Origin: Chytriomyces cf. hyalinus JEL632
Lineage: Eukaryota > Chytridiomycota > Chytridiomycetes > Chytridiales > Chytriomycetaceae
Direction of reading: 5' to 3'
Assembly: GCA_025435555.1 (NCBI GenBank)
Contig: JAIWWG010000063.1
Coordinates: 124,001-188,000, forward strand
Length of the DNA: 64,000 nucleotides
A program made the translations under genes and the position numbers. The notes beneath the pieces are model-generated. The model was not told the DNA's origin, did not search any database, and was given only the letters and a program-made list of their open reading frames with translations. Of the stretch, positions 49,417 through 62,810 are shown one piece after another (positions within the stretch are counted from its first letter, which is position 1; each line of letters opens with the position of its first letter).

Positions 49417-49979
49417 TCAGGTCATGCGTCCAACGATCTTGTACGCTGTTTCATAGTACGCAACCCAATTCTCTAGCGCTTCAAGCTAAGGGCCGGTGAA
49501 CAAGGTTGGGGGGGAGGAGGACTGTTATCAGTAAATGTCCCAAAACCATGGCGTGATGAATGGACACCCCTCACCTCTTCTTCATTCAACTCGCTCACGT
49601 CGCTCTTGACTTTATCTGACGTCAGGTTTTGTAAACCTCGAGCGGATTTACCGAATGCGTATGATGCATCCTGGATTAGGAGATAAGGGATTTGAGTTGA
49701 GAGTATCAAAAAAGTTCTGAAACCCCACGGCAACACGCGGAGAGAGAGAGCATAAAACAAGAAGCGGATTTGTACCTTGCCGGCAAATGGAGCGCACTGA
49801 CCACCGGGTGCGTAGAGGTCTGGTCTTGCCGTGACATCATAGACAACGCCTTTCAGGGCAATGTAGATGGGGAGGGAAGGGTCGTTGCCGTTGAACTGGG
49901 AAAGCTCCTCAGGCGTAAACAAGCGTCGAGAAGATGAGATGGTGGTTGTGGTGTGCCTGACTTGCGGTTGTTGGAGCAT
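49417..49979 (-). CDS. MAPR/cytochrome b5-like protein, paralog 1 (Cys at heme-Tyr site)
   Basis: Membrane-associated progesterone receptor (PGRMC/Dap1) family fold. Three exons: exon 1 (49979 to about 49,777) has RRLFTPEELSQFNGNDPSLP, IYIALKGVVYDVTARPDLYA and PGGQCAPFAGK; exon 2 has DASYAFGKSARGLQNLTSD; exon 3 ends LENWVAYYETAYKIVGRMT. The first conserved Tyr (LYAP) is present, but the position equivalent to the axial heme Tyr (GPY in PGRMC1 and Dap1) is Cys here (GQC). No N-terminal membrane helix is seen; the N-terminus is Gln/Thr/Ser-rich. Length is about 120 residues. The neighbouring paralog is at 50114-50695. Confidence 0.88.
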
Positions 49980-50113
49980 CTTTTAAATTTTTGTAGTCAA
50001 ATGTCAGACGGGAGTGACAGGTGATAGATATTATTAAATGATTGCTGCGTTTTGATTGGCTGATCAAGAAATATGTTCATTTTTTACTTTATCTTTATTT
50101 ATGGAATGGCTTC

Positions 50114-50695
50114 TCAGTTGGAAACAACGCCGACAATGTCGTACTTTTTCTGGTAGAAAAGGACCCACTTGTCCAGTGTTTCCATCTGCGATTCAAGAAC
50201 AAGAGTTCTCAGTATTTTATGCGATTCACATCGGACAAATTTGCATCGCATCAAATCTCACCTGCTCGGCATTCAACGTTGAGTAGTCGGCAACGCAGTC
50301 ATCCGGCTTCATTGACGACATGCCAAGCGCTCTAGACGCATCCTGAATTCAAACAAAAAAATGAGCATTTATCCCAACTGACTCAGATCGGATAAAAATT
50401 CACACCTTGCCCGCAAACACGGCATATCCCGATCCAGGTGAATACATTTTACGTGCCGATGAAACATTGTAGACGACACCCTTGAGTGCTAGGTAGACGG
50501 GTTTGGAGTCGTCCGTGCCGTTGAACTCGGCGAGTTGCTGCGGAGTGAACTTGGTGGTGCCTGGTGCACTGCGAACTCCGTAATCTGCGTTGGCGGCGAA
50601 CCTGGGGTGTTTTCGATCCGGGGGTGGTGTGGAAAGAGGAGAGGAAGGGGTGAGAGACTGTTGGATGTAGAGAGAAGCAGGTGCGGTTTTTACAT
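50114..50695 (-). CDS. MAPR/cytochrome b5-like protein, paralog 2
   Basis: Same family as the downstream neighbour, in the same orientation. The domain reads TKFTPQQLAEFNGTDDSKPV, YLALKGVVYNVSSARKMYSP, GSGYAVFAGKDASRALGMSS and ends WVLFYQKKYDIVGVVSN. Both conserved Tyr are present (MYSP, GSGY), so it can be a normal heme binder like Dap1/PGRMC1. No in-frame ATG exists in the main exon; the start appears to be split, with AT at 50695-50694, a 92-nt intron (50602-50693, GTAAAA..CCCAG), and G from the next exon, giving MFAANADYG. Divergent from the golgin, with 60 bp between starts. Confidence 0.85.
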
Positions 50696-50755
50696 TTCTT
50701 GATGAGTTTACAGTGGTCGTAATTATTTATCGACTGAGGATTTAAAATATAAACC
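50696..50755. promoter_or_regulatory. 60-bp divergent promoter, MAPR2 and golgin
   Basis: AT-rich at both ends (AATTATTTAT and TTTAAAATATAAA). The TATAAA-like element at about 50,748-50,753 is only a few bases from the golgin ATG. Confidence 0.45.
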
Positions 50756-53700
50756 ATGTCGAACTCGTCCTGGTTCGCAAACGGGTCCAATGCTCTCTCA
50801 TCGGGACTGTCGCTCGTATCATCGATTGTGAATGAAGTGCGGGAAGTGGCCACGGGCGATCAGCCAGAGCCGCTGCTGGACAATGGCACGGGCGTTGATC
50901 CAGAGGGTATATTTTAATTATGTCTCTCATTGCTGCCCTGTTGCTCATATATACCTTTGACACCTTGGCCTTTCTCTCTCCATCAAATGCACAGATGTTG
51001 TCCGCATGCAGAAGGAGGTCTGCTCCAATTTTATTTATGCCAGCCGCCATTCAACTCACTCAATGAGAATCAGCTCAAACTACAGATTGCTGAACGAGAT
51101 GCTCGCATCAAAGAATTGACGCAGAAACTCGAATCCGCAGCGTCTGCGAAACCCGCTCCTTCCGATCTCGAACAGCGAAACACGTTGCTGCAGGAAAAGC
51201 TTGCGAAGGCCGTCGGCCATTTGAAGCCACTCGTGGAAGAAAATCGGACACTGAAAGCCAAGATTCAAACTCTCGAGGTGTGTATGCAAACTTTGGAGTT
51301 TTATTTTATTTTTTGTGTTCACTCTTTAAACACTTCTCCAGATCAGCCCCAACAAAGACACGGATTCCGCAGATCAACAACAACTAGAAAATCTACATGC
51401 GCAAATTCATGCTCTCAAAGAATCCCTCCAAATTGCCCGCACAGAAGCATCCACTCTCTCCACCGAGAACCAAACCCTCACAACTTTACACCAACAATCC
51501 AAAACCGAAATCGAAGCACTTCAACTCGAAATGAATACCCCGAAATCTGCAGCCAACAGTCCCACGAATTTCCCACCTTCAGACGACAGTTCTCTGCGCG
51601 TCGAAATGCTCGAGGCCGAAACTGAACAATTGCGCGCATTGAACACCAAACTTGAATCGAATGCATCGCAATTGAATGCGGATTTGTCGAAATCTGTTGC
51701 CGAAAATAAAAGTCTGAATGAGGCGCAGGCGCGGCTTTCGCGAAGCGTGGAGGAAATGAAGTATCAAGTTTCGACGCTCCTGACGGACAATGAGGCGCTC
51801 AAGAATGCAAAATTAAGTCTCTTAGAGGAGATGAAGGATTTGAAACTGACTTGCTCTGGCATGGCGGATGACAATGAGCGATTGCAGGAAAGAGTGCGGT
51901 TGGCGGATGCTTCAACGTTAGCAGATACAGCAAAATCATGGGATCAGGACCTTCAACAGGAGATTCGGGAACTGCGAGCGGCACAAGTTACAGCCGGAGA
52001 AACACATCAGCGAGCGCAGGAAAATCTAACAAAACTCAAAAACAAGTTGAAGCAAGTGATTGAAGCCAACAAGGCTCTGCAGCAAGAATTAAAGGAAGCG
52101 AGGGTGGCTCCCGGATCCGTTGTGGAGAATTCCGTACAAACTGCCGTTGACGGTGGAGTTCGGAGAAGCCTTGATTCAGGACGACTTGATGCTGCAGTCG
52201 CAGAAAACGCGTCTCTTAAGGAAGAGCAATTGCGCTTGACCCAGCAGTTGCACGAAGCCAAAGAAAAAGAGGCTGAGATTCTGGACTCTCTGGATCAGGC
52301 AAACAACTCTATCCAATCGCTACACGAAAAAATCAAAACCATTCAGCAATCTTCCACGTCACAAATTGAATCCTTGAACGAAGAACTTCAATTTCTTCAA
52401 TCGGAAATCGAATCGCTGCAGTCCGATTCTCTCGAGAACAGCAAACTTGCCAAGGAATCTGAAGCAAGGATATCCGAGCTTACAGCTCAACTTCAAACAG
52501 CCAGCGAACAGAGCGCATTGTTGGAGAATCAGTTGCGAGAATCGCCCGTGAAGCTTGAAAATCCAGACGCAACTGCTACCGATGTCACTGAACTTGAGCA
52601 GCAAATATTGACTCTCAATGCAGAATTAGTCACCATTAAATCCTCTCTGAACGAATCGCGCGAAGAAATCTCAGCGCTCACTCTTAAACTGAAAGAGAGC
52701 GTTGAAAGTGGCGAATCTCTCCAAGCAGAGACCATTGAACTTTCAGAAGTTGTATCGCAAATGACGAATACTGTATCCGCCTTGGAAGTTGATAAAGCTG
52801 AAGTCATGGCCAAAAACGCTGAACTTGCAGTTCAAATCACTGAATTGAGCGACCTCGCCGCTGCTTCCAAAAACGAAATTGATGGGTTACAGAATCAATT
52901 GTCCAACAAAGATGCTTTCTTTCAAAACCTCGAAGAAAAAGTTCAGCAATCTGCTGCGTCGCAGACCGTGGATCCCGACACACAAACCCGCATCACAGAA
53001 TTAATGACGGAATGCAGCACCCTCGCACAAGAACTCGAACATATCAAGGCAGCGCATGAGGAAACCCTTTCCACCCTTGAAAACTGCCAAAACGAACTAC
53101 AACTTGCAAATGCAGCCAGCCTCGAACACGCATATGAAGTGCGGCATTTACATGACCTTGAAGCTGGCCTGATGGAACAAGTTGCTCGGTTGAAAGAAAC
53201 AACATCCAAGGAGAAACAAGAGTTTGAAGAAGTGAGGAATCACTTGGATTTACTCGTGGATGAGGTTGAACAGGTTCTTGGGCTCATTTCGAAAACTGCT
53301 GAGGAGATGGAGAAAGGTGACTTGTCAAGAGCACGGATTCAAGATTGCGTGGATGTTGATTCTTTTGAGGCTATACCAATGAGTTTGAAGGCGTGCTTAC
53401 ATCGACTCAAGTTGGCGGTGGATGTATCCATTAGCAGACACGCCGACGCTCAAAACGCAAACAATGCCGATTCTGACGCTGCGCATGAGTCTTTAAAGAC
53501 AGGTTCGTTCATGTCTTTCAATTATCTCGATTGCTTTAATTCTAAACTGTGCGCATTCGTCAACTTGATACACAGAATATGAGCAGATGCTGATGGACTT
53601 GAACGTGGAACTTGAAGAAAAAGCTCACACTTTGAAAGATGTGCAAATCGCTCTTGATGTAATGACGGCAGAGAAGGACAGAGTCTTGACCGAGCACAGC

Positions 53701-55137
53701 GTTCTCATGGCGAAAGTGAAAGGAACTCTCGCGCCAAAACTTCAGGAAGAAATGGTGAAGATGCCGCAACAAAGAAATCTCCCACTAAAAGGAAACTGTA
53801 CAGGACTCTAACAGAAACCTGAGAATTCAAGTTGACGATCTGACGCAGCAAATCGCAAACCTGAATGACGAAAAATCGTTGCTTAAATTACAACTCACAG
53901 AGCTCGCAACCCTCTCCACTTCCACGAATGAAACATCATCTGGCGCGTCTGAAGAGCTTACTGCTCAACTACAAGAAGACCTCTCGGCTCTTCAAGCGGA
54001 GCATGAAAAGCTCACCAGAAAACTGACGGCCCTTCAACATCACATGGCCGAATCTGAAGAAGCTTATACACAGGATCTTCTCAAATCACAGTCGACAATT
54101 GACGAATACAAAATCCAGCTTGACTCTCTTGAGCGGGAACGCGAAACTTGGGAGGCCATGGCAGCTGACGGATCTGCTGCCGTCGGAACCGCTGAAGAAT
54201 CAGCCGCAGAGGCACGCCGGGAAGCTGAAGAAGCTCGCGTGTTGTTGGACGAAGCTGTTCGTGGTCGTGAAAGGGATTTGGTTAGTTTGGGCAATTTGCA
54301 GGGCGTGTTGGAGGAGTTTCAAGCTTGTGAGTGGTCGCCTGAAGCTTTCATACCCAAACTTAGCTGACGTTTTTGCGTTTTATAGCAAAGCAAGCAGAAA
54401 TCGACAGGGCAGTAGAAGTGATTACCAAACAGCTGAACGCGGCGAATCACATGCTGGATGAATACAAAATTCGAGCGCGAGAAGCTGAAGAAAAGTTGGA
54501 ATCCGTGGACACCAATGCGCCCAGTTCAAGTATTTTGGAAGTGCAACTTCAGGAGCGAAATCTTGAGATTGGCAAGCTACGAGGAAAAGGTACTGCTTGT
54601 AGAAGCATGATGTTTTGCGTCCGTATTGTCTAACACAGTTTTATAGTGATTTCATTGGAGACATACTTGTCCGAAGCAATCCGACGGGCATCGTCAGCCG
54701 ATAATCAAGTCGACCGGCGCCTCATATCAAACTTGATTGTCCAATTCATGGCAACACAACGCGGCGACTCGAAGCGCTTCGAAATGCTCAGCGTGATTGC
54801 CTCCGTCCTCAAATTCAACGACGAAGACAAAGTCAAGATTGGACTCTTGCGCCGGATTGGAGGTGGCTCGGGCGGGATTGTTGAGAAGGGCGGGAGCACA
54901 CCACGGAGTCCCGTTGGCGACAGTATCACGGACCTATGGATCTCGTTCTTGATTAAAGAGGCAGGCATTGAAGGGAAAGAAGCGACTGCAGCTGCTGGTG
55001 TTTCTGCTGGCGCTGTTGGGGAGGCTGCTCGGGAAAGTGTTGCTGAAGGGCGACTTTCGGAGAGTGTGGTGCCCCCGAAGCGGCCGAGTAGTGCCATGTT
55101 TTTTGGGTGGGGAGGATCTGGTGACAAGAAAAACTAA
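50756..55137 (+). CDS. RUD3: Golgin with GRAB domain, Rud3/GMAP-210 type
   Basis: Long coiled-coil tether of the cis-Golgi. Exon 1 starts MSNSSWFANGSNALSSGLSL; two small introns lead to QLKLQIAERDARIKELTQKL, after which nearly the whole protein is heptad coiled coil. The conserved C-terminal GRAB-like Arf1-binding block appears as VDRRLISNLIVQFMATQRGD and SKRFEMLSVIASVLKFNDED, matching Rud3 and GMAP-210, followed by ITDLWISFLIKEAG. About eight introns are read. Around 53,750-53,795 the frame is restored only by a very short intron (about 40 nt, GTGAAG..AAAAG). Length is about 1,250 residues. It faces no gene downstream; an FCP1-like gene follows in tandem. Confidence 0.88.
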
Positions 55138-55245
55138 GTCACAACAATTTAAATAATACGAGTTTTGAGCAGAGCAAGTGTGACTTTTGTTTTTGTTGCT
55201 GGTTGGCAGTGCAGTAAATCGCATTTGTGATTTTGACCAAAAAAC

Positions 55246-56526
55246 ATGGCGGCAAGGAGGAAGCTGCTCATTGTGCTGGACCTGAACGGCACCCTGATCG
55301 ACCGTCTGTCGAAGGGTCCCGAGAGAAAGTTGGCCAACGCGAACCCGCTCTGTCCTAGAGATGCCGACTTGACCCTGAACCAGAACAGGTTCGTTGGATT
55401 GCTGCTGAGTGTCGACGCCCACACACCAACACATTGCATTCTTTCCAGAGTGTTTCTGCGGCCGTACTTGGACGTATTTCTCAAGTACTTGCTGGAAAAC
55501 TTTCATGTTGCCGCTTGGACTTCAGCAACGCCCAAGAATGCACATCCGGTTTGGCCTTGAACCAATCCACATGCATAGCTAACAAGATGTTTTACCAGCT
55601 GACTGAGTTTATATTCGAACCGTTTGGGGGAAGCAAGTGCCTTGAATTAGTGTGGTAAGCTGCCGCTGTGATCTCAAAAGCGAAGCAACTGATTCCAACA
55701 AAACAGGGACCGCGAGCGATGCATCATCGAACCAACTCCAACAAACAAATACAACTCTGTCAAAGACCTGGCTATCATCTGGCGCCAGGCATCGAAACAG
55801 CAGCAACAGCAAAAGCGGCAACAGGCACCGCCAACTCAACAACCAAAAGCATCACTATTCTCTCACACTTGGAGCCCGCACAACACGATCCTTCTCGATG
55901 ATTCTGCGTCCAAATCATGCCGCACGCCGTTGAACCATTTGTTGATTCCCACATTCAGTGTCGGTGATGTGACAGTGACGCCCAATTGCGATCAAGACTC
56001 AACACTGATTTCCACAATTTCCTATCTGGATGCGTTGCTGGAATCTTTTGATGGCGCATTGGGTGCTGGCAGTGCAAATGACTGGTCCGTGCAAACGCAT
56101 CTTTCTGAAACTCCATTGTACATCGTGAATGCAAAGAAGCAAGTTGTGTTACGATCAGAAGCGCATGCTGCGGCAGTGTCCGCGGACCTGATGAAACTGA
56201 GGCATCGTGGCGGTGTGGAAAAAGTGTTGCTGGGATCTGTTGATCAAGCTGTTCAGGAACAAGAACCAAAGCAGGAGAGGCAGGGAAAGTGGGGCAACAG
56301 CATGTTATTCCGCGAAGTTGAAGGAACGAAAGATGCGGAAACTTGGAAGAAATCACCCATCGCAAGTTCAAAGGGATCGCAGTCGTCGCTCAATCAGCAG
56401 AAAGGGACTTCAAAAGGAAACAGTAAGACTCGCAGGGCTTCTTCAGGTGGATCGGAAGAGGGGAAATCTATCGACAAGAGTATGGACGCCCTTGCTGCGC
56501 AAATAGATAAAATCGAAATAAAGTGA
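55246..56526 (+). CDS. FCP1/NIF-type HAD protein, tandem copy 1 (DxN motif)
   Basis: NIF/FCP1-homology domain of the HAD superfamily. Start 55246 gives MAARRKLLIVLDLNGTLIDR; motif I is DLNGTL, with the nucleophile Asp but Asn at the second (acid/base) Asp. Later motifs: VFLRPYLDVFLKYLLENF, HVAAWTSATPKNAHP, TEFIFEPFGG, WDRERC, and ILLDDSASKSCRTPLNHLLI, motif IV. The insert before motif IV is Gln-rich (KQQQQQKRQQ). Three introns; the donor-acceptor at about 55,555-55,598 rebuilds HPLTEF. The C-terminal tail is Ser/Lys/Glu-rich and ends KIEIK. Related fungal single-copy proteins are annotated as phosphatases. The next copy starts 15 bp after this stop. Confidence 0.85.
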
Positions 56527-56541
56527 AAATATATTTTGAGA

Positions 56542-58190
56542 ATGTCCAAACGAAAGCTTCTGGTTGTCCTGGACCTGAACGGGACTCTTGTGGACCGCCT
56601 CACGAAACAGCATGAGCGGAAAATGGCCAGTCAGAATGCACTGTGCCCAAAATATTCTGATTTGACACTGGAGCGATGCAGGTTCTGACCTCGTCGAGTT
56701 TGGCGGTGAAGGCTCTTGACGCTGACTCCTTATTCCAGGGTCTTCCTCCGTCCATACTTGGACGTGTTTCTGCAGTTCTTGTTGGACAACTTTCATGTGG
56801 CTGTGTGGACTTCTGCTGTGGCGAAAAACGCGCATCCAGTGAGCTTTGCTAAGACACTGATGCTAAGGATAATTGACTGACGCAACTTAAATCCAGATGA
56901 CCGAGTTTATCATGGAACCTTTCGGGGGTGCCGAGGCACTGGAATTTGTGTGGTGAGTCTGGGTTTCTTTCCCACCAACCTTTGTCCGACCAACCCATTT
57001 CAATTCCCAGGGACCGAGACCAATGCATCCTGGATCCAATCCCAAAGAAGGCTTACAACACCATCAAAGACTTGCGCTTAATCTGGCGCGAGGCCCAGAA
57101 CCCAAATCTCAGTAACAATGAAACCTTTGACGACACACTTCCAGACGCCAACTTGTCCATGCCTTTCACATCAAGCCACGTATGGGACGAAACAAATACG
57201 ATCCTTCTCGATGATTCTGCGTCAAAGTCGTGTCGTACGCCGTTGAATCATTTGTTGATTCCCACGTTCAGTGTATGGGATTTGACAGCGACCCCCAACT
57301 GTGACCAAGATACCACGCTGCTGGCAACCATGTCTTACCTCAAAAGTTTGCTGAAAAGTCACGATGATGAGATGTCTTTCACGGGTTCAATTTCGGATGG
57401 CGCAGCGAAAGCTGCTTGGTCCGTTCAGGAATTCCTGACACAGACACCGTTGTACGTTGCCACCCCCGAAGAAAAAATCAAATTGGTCTCCGAAATACAC
57501 GCGGCAGGGTTTGTCGAAGAATCCATGCTTCAACAGCGGCACCGGGGCGGCGGGGATAAAGAGCTGTTGGGAAAGACGCCTTTCACCGTATTCGATGAAT
57601 GGCGCCCGCGCCCGTCCGATTCTTATATAGATCGAACGGCTGACCGCGCACAGTGGACGGATGATAAGCGATACAGTGTGAAGAAACCAAATGCTGAGCT
57701 GGATGACGAGAGAGCGGGTCGCACGCACAATCGATGGACGGCCGATTATCAAGGGGGGCCATCAGATGGAGTCGTTCAGTCAGACAATAACCAAAAGGAG
57801 TACGCAAGTGCGGAGGCCCCCAATGGGCCTTCCGGGGAGGACGCGCTGCCTTCAGAAGCGAGACTTTCGCGAAGAGCGATAAGGAGACTTAGAAAGGAGG
57901 CTGCACAACAAAAGGCTCAAGTTGCAAACGGAACTCAGGTGGTAGAATCAACTATCCTGGAATCCAACAAAAGTGCGGAAGTGGTGGAGGGCAAGGAGGA
58001 AAATGAAGTGGGAACAGGTGCACCGCGCGTCAAAAGGAAGAGACCCAAAAAAAAGAGAGAGTGGAGAATGAATTACGAAGCAGTTGAAACGCCGTTAAAA
58101 AAGAAGCGACAGGCTAGCCCAGCTGGTGTAGGAGAGGGAGGTTCAGGCCAGGACGATAGGAGTATTTTCAGCATCTGCTCTGCAATGTAG
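56542..58190 (+). CDS. FCP1/NIF-type HAD protein, tandem copy 2 (DxN motif)
   Basis: Paralog of the preceding gene with the same exon layout: MSKRKLLVVLDLNGTLVDRL, VFLRPYLDVFLQFLLDNFHV, AVWTSAVAKNAHPMTEFIME, PFGGAEALEFVWDRDQC, and ILLDDSASKSCRTPLNHLLI. It too has Asn in place of the second Asp of DxDxT. The long C-terminal region differs from copy 1: charged and low complexity, with a basic stretch KRKRPKKKREWRMN that looks like a nuclear localisation signal, ending IFSICSAM. Three short introns. Length is about 480 residues. Its own promoter would have to fit within the 15-bp gap or inside copy 1. Confidence 0.85.
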
Positions 58191-58307
58191 TTCTTTATCA
58201 ACCAGTGTTTCAAATTATTGCGGTTTCTCTTTCTGTTGCGGGGTTGTTTGATTTGTGGTTGCCCTGTCTCATAAGTATTTACGCATGGCGATAAAATAAA
58301 ATCACAA

Positions 58308-60728
<2,421 letters not shown>

Positions 60729-61071
60729 AGCAGATGCCTCAGTGCATTGGTTCTGCTTCCACTTTCTTTCATATCTTTCTGAATTTCATGTCTGTCTAGT
60801 TTTCAGTCTTTGGCTTTTGAATCCCTCTGCTTTGTATGGTTGAAGGAAGAAAAAGAATCACCTCAATTTGCCATACCTCATTTCTCCACTTCTGAAGGCC
60901 TCACCGTCGCTCATCTGAAACAAGACTGACAATGACGGTGTTTGTTTCCTTCCATTTCGGTCATTTTCCATATGGCGCCACAAACCAAGCAAAAACACGT
61001 ATATAAACAGAAAAAAAACGCGCCTCAAGAAACAAGTTTAAAAAAAGATTGCATAATCGCCAAAAACACAA
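60729..61071. promoter_or_regulatory. VMA2 3' region and RTC3-like promoter
   Basis: 343 bp without a gene. A TATATAAA box at 61000-61007 lies 65 bp upstream of the ATG at 61072. CT-rich pieces (60,760-60,790) belong to the VMA2 3' end. Confidence 0.6.
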
Positions 61072-61588
61072 ATGCCCAACCAGACAGTTAAAGTGATCAG
61101 CGACGAGCACAACGGCTTCTTTGCGTACGCGGATAAGGATACGTTGGCAAAGTGGCGCGAAGACCGCACCGTGCCGCTCGTGGACGTCGTTGAGAGTGAG
61201 TCTGCTCTCTGTCTGACTTGCTCACTCTTACTCACACCCCATCCCTCCCTTCCCAGCATTCCAGATCTACCAGTCAGACAACAAGAGCATCAGCGGTGTC
61301 GAACACATTGCCAGCAGATCAGATCTCAAGTAAGTGTTTGTGCCCCTTCCGTGCCACTCGCAATTTTTATTCATTTCATTCCATTCAAAATTTTCACCGT
61401 CTCCCCCGCACACAACTCGTATTCCACCAACCAGAAACACGTTCGGATACGACGACGTGACTTCGTGCATTGAACAGATCCTAGCCAATGGGAAGGACCA
61501 GGCGCTATCCCGCGACAGCCGCAAGCAAAAGAACACGGGTGGATACACGGGTGGACGCCGTGGCAGCAACAACAGCGGTGCTCGTTGA
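61072..61588 (+). CDS. RTC3: SBDS-like domain protein, RTC3 type
   Basis: Small protein with an SBDS N-terminal-like domain, as in yeast Rtc3/Hgh-type SDO1-like proteins. Three exons: MPNQTVKVISDEHNGFFAYA then DKDTLAKWREDRTVPLVDVV; exon 2 FQIYQSDNKSISGVEHIASR; exon 3 NTFGYDDVTSCIEQILANGK, then a Gly/Ser/Arg-rich tail with GGYTGGRRGSNNSGAR. The N-terminal strand-helix pattern and the final NTFG..DV...IL.(N/K)G motif match the family; the tail suggests RNA or nucleic-acid contact. A function in RNA metabolism is inferred only from the fold. Length is about 117 residues. Confidence 0.8.
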
Positions 61589-61797
61589 AAAAACTGAGGG
61601 AAAAAGGAAGTCACATTTCGGTTGTTTATTATCTTATTGTATAGCGTGAAAGTGGGGTTTAATGCTGAGATAAAGCGCGTTTCCTGATACTTTGATAACA
61701 ACTTCTTTTCAATCTCAGATGACGTTCGACGTGGTTTTATTGGATTATCGATACAGAAGGAATGGAAAAACTGCGGTGGACCAACACTTACCAACGC

Positions 61798-62784
61798 TCA
61801 CTTGTCTTTTTTGTCTGGTTCGTACCCGTCCACTTCCACGTGCGCTTCAAGAATGACTTCTGCTGGCTGAGTCCAGGTGATATTTTTGTAGCGAGAATTA
61901 TCGAGCATCTCGGGCTGAATAAACTTGAAGCAGTATGCATATTGAAACTTTTGCCATATCGGAGTCACGTCTTCCTCGTCGTACGGAATCATGACCCTAA
62001 GAACCCAAATAATAACAAGCAACAGCCAATAAGGGACCATCATCCAGACCAGCCTGTGCCGGACACCTGTGACACTGGACGCAATTTCTTGAAGTTCTTT
62101 CGGACTCGTCTGCGATCCGGCAATGTGGAGGCATTTGGGTGTCCTCCCGGTATCCATGCACACGGCCGCAGTGTAGTCGGCCGTGTTTTTGTACGTGGTA
62201 AAGTCCATTTTGTGTGTGCTTGATCCAAAATACGCAATCTCTTTTTGCTTGTAGCGCACCAGGAACGCCCCACCAAGCAGCTCCATAAACGCCCCGTTGT
62301 AGATGGACGTAAAGTCCATGTCCGCTTTCGCATCGGTGATCATCTTGTCAGCGATGGAATGAAACTCGCGTCGCCAGTCCAAGTTCCGGTTGTAACCGTC
62401 CGGGAAACGTGTAAAATCGATGGAAAAGTCTGAGGGAATGAACCGCCTGACTTTGCATTTGATGGCGCACTTGAGCATCGTTTCCTGCACTCCCACCACA
62501 ACCCCCCTCAGGCCCTGCAGCACAGAGACAACACAGTGGGCACCAGAAAGCGCTCGCTCGACATCGCTCTCAGTGTCGTAGTCGACTTCAACAATTTCAA
62601 CTTCATCCGGATTGGACCGTTTGAAGCCCTTCAGGATCGGGTCCCGTCCACGTCCATCCCGAACCAGACAGCGCACAAGGATGGCCTTGTTCTCGGCATC
62701 TGCTCGGTCCAGGAGAGATTCGACGAGAAGCGCGCCCAGCTGGCCGTTTGCGCCTGCGACTACGATCACTTGGCTCTTGACCAT
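61798..62784 (-). CDS. NmrA-like NAD(P)-binding oxidoreductase
   Basis: Intronless CDS of 328 residues. The N-terminus, SQVIVVAGANGQLGALLVES, holds the GxxGxxG dinucleotide motif of atypical SDR/NmrA proteins. Then come LVRCLVRDGRGRDP, GAHCVVSVLQGLRGVVVG and KVRRFIPSDFSIDF, the usual substrate-pocket part. The typical Tyr/Lys catalytic pair is not obvious. An unusual hydrophobic segment, WMMVPYWLLLVIIWVLRVMI, late in the protein suggests membrane attachment. Related proteins are isoflavone-reductase-like or redox sensors. The absence of introns contrasts with its neighbours. The start (62784) is 26 bp from the ATG of the next gene on the opposite strand. Confidence 0.85.
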   Translation of the reverse strand: MVKSQVIVVAGANGQLGALLVESLLDRADAENKAILVRCLVRDGRGRDPILKGFKRSNPDEVEIVEVDYDTESDVERALSGAHCVVSVLQGLRGVVVGVQETMLKCAIKCKVRRFIPSDFSIDFTRFPDGYNRNLDWRREFHSIADKMITDAKADMDFTSIYNGAFMELLGGAFLVRYKQKEIAYFGSSTHKMDFTTYKNTADYTAAVCMDTGRTPKCLHIAGSQTSPKELQEIASSVTGVRHRLVWMMVPYWLLLVIIWVLRVMIPYDEEDVTPIWQKFQYAYCFKFIQPEMLDNSRYKNITWTQPAEVILEAHVEVDGYEPDKKDK

Positions 62785-62810
62785 AATTGCGCTTTTTTTA
62801 TTGATTTTTT

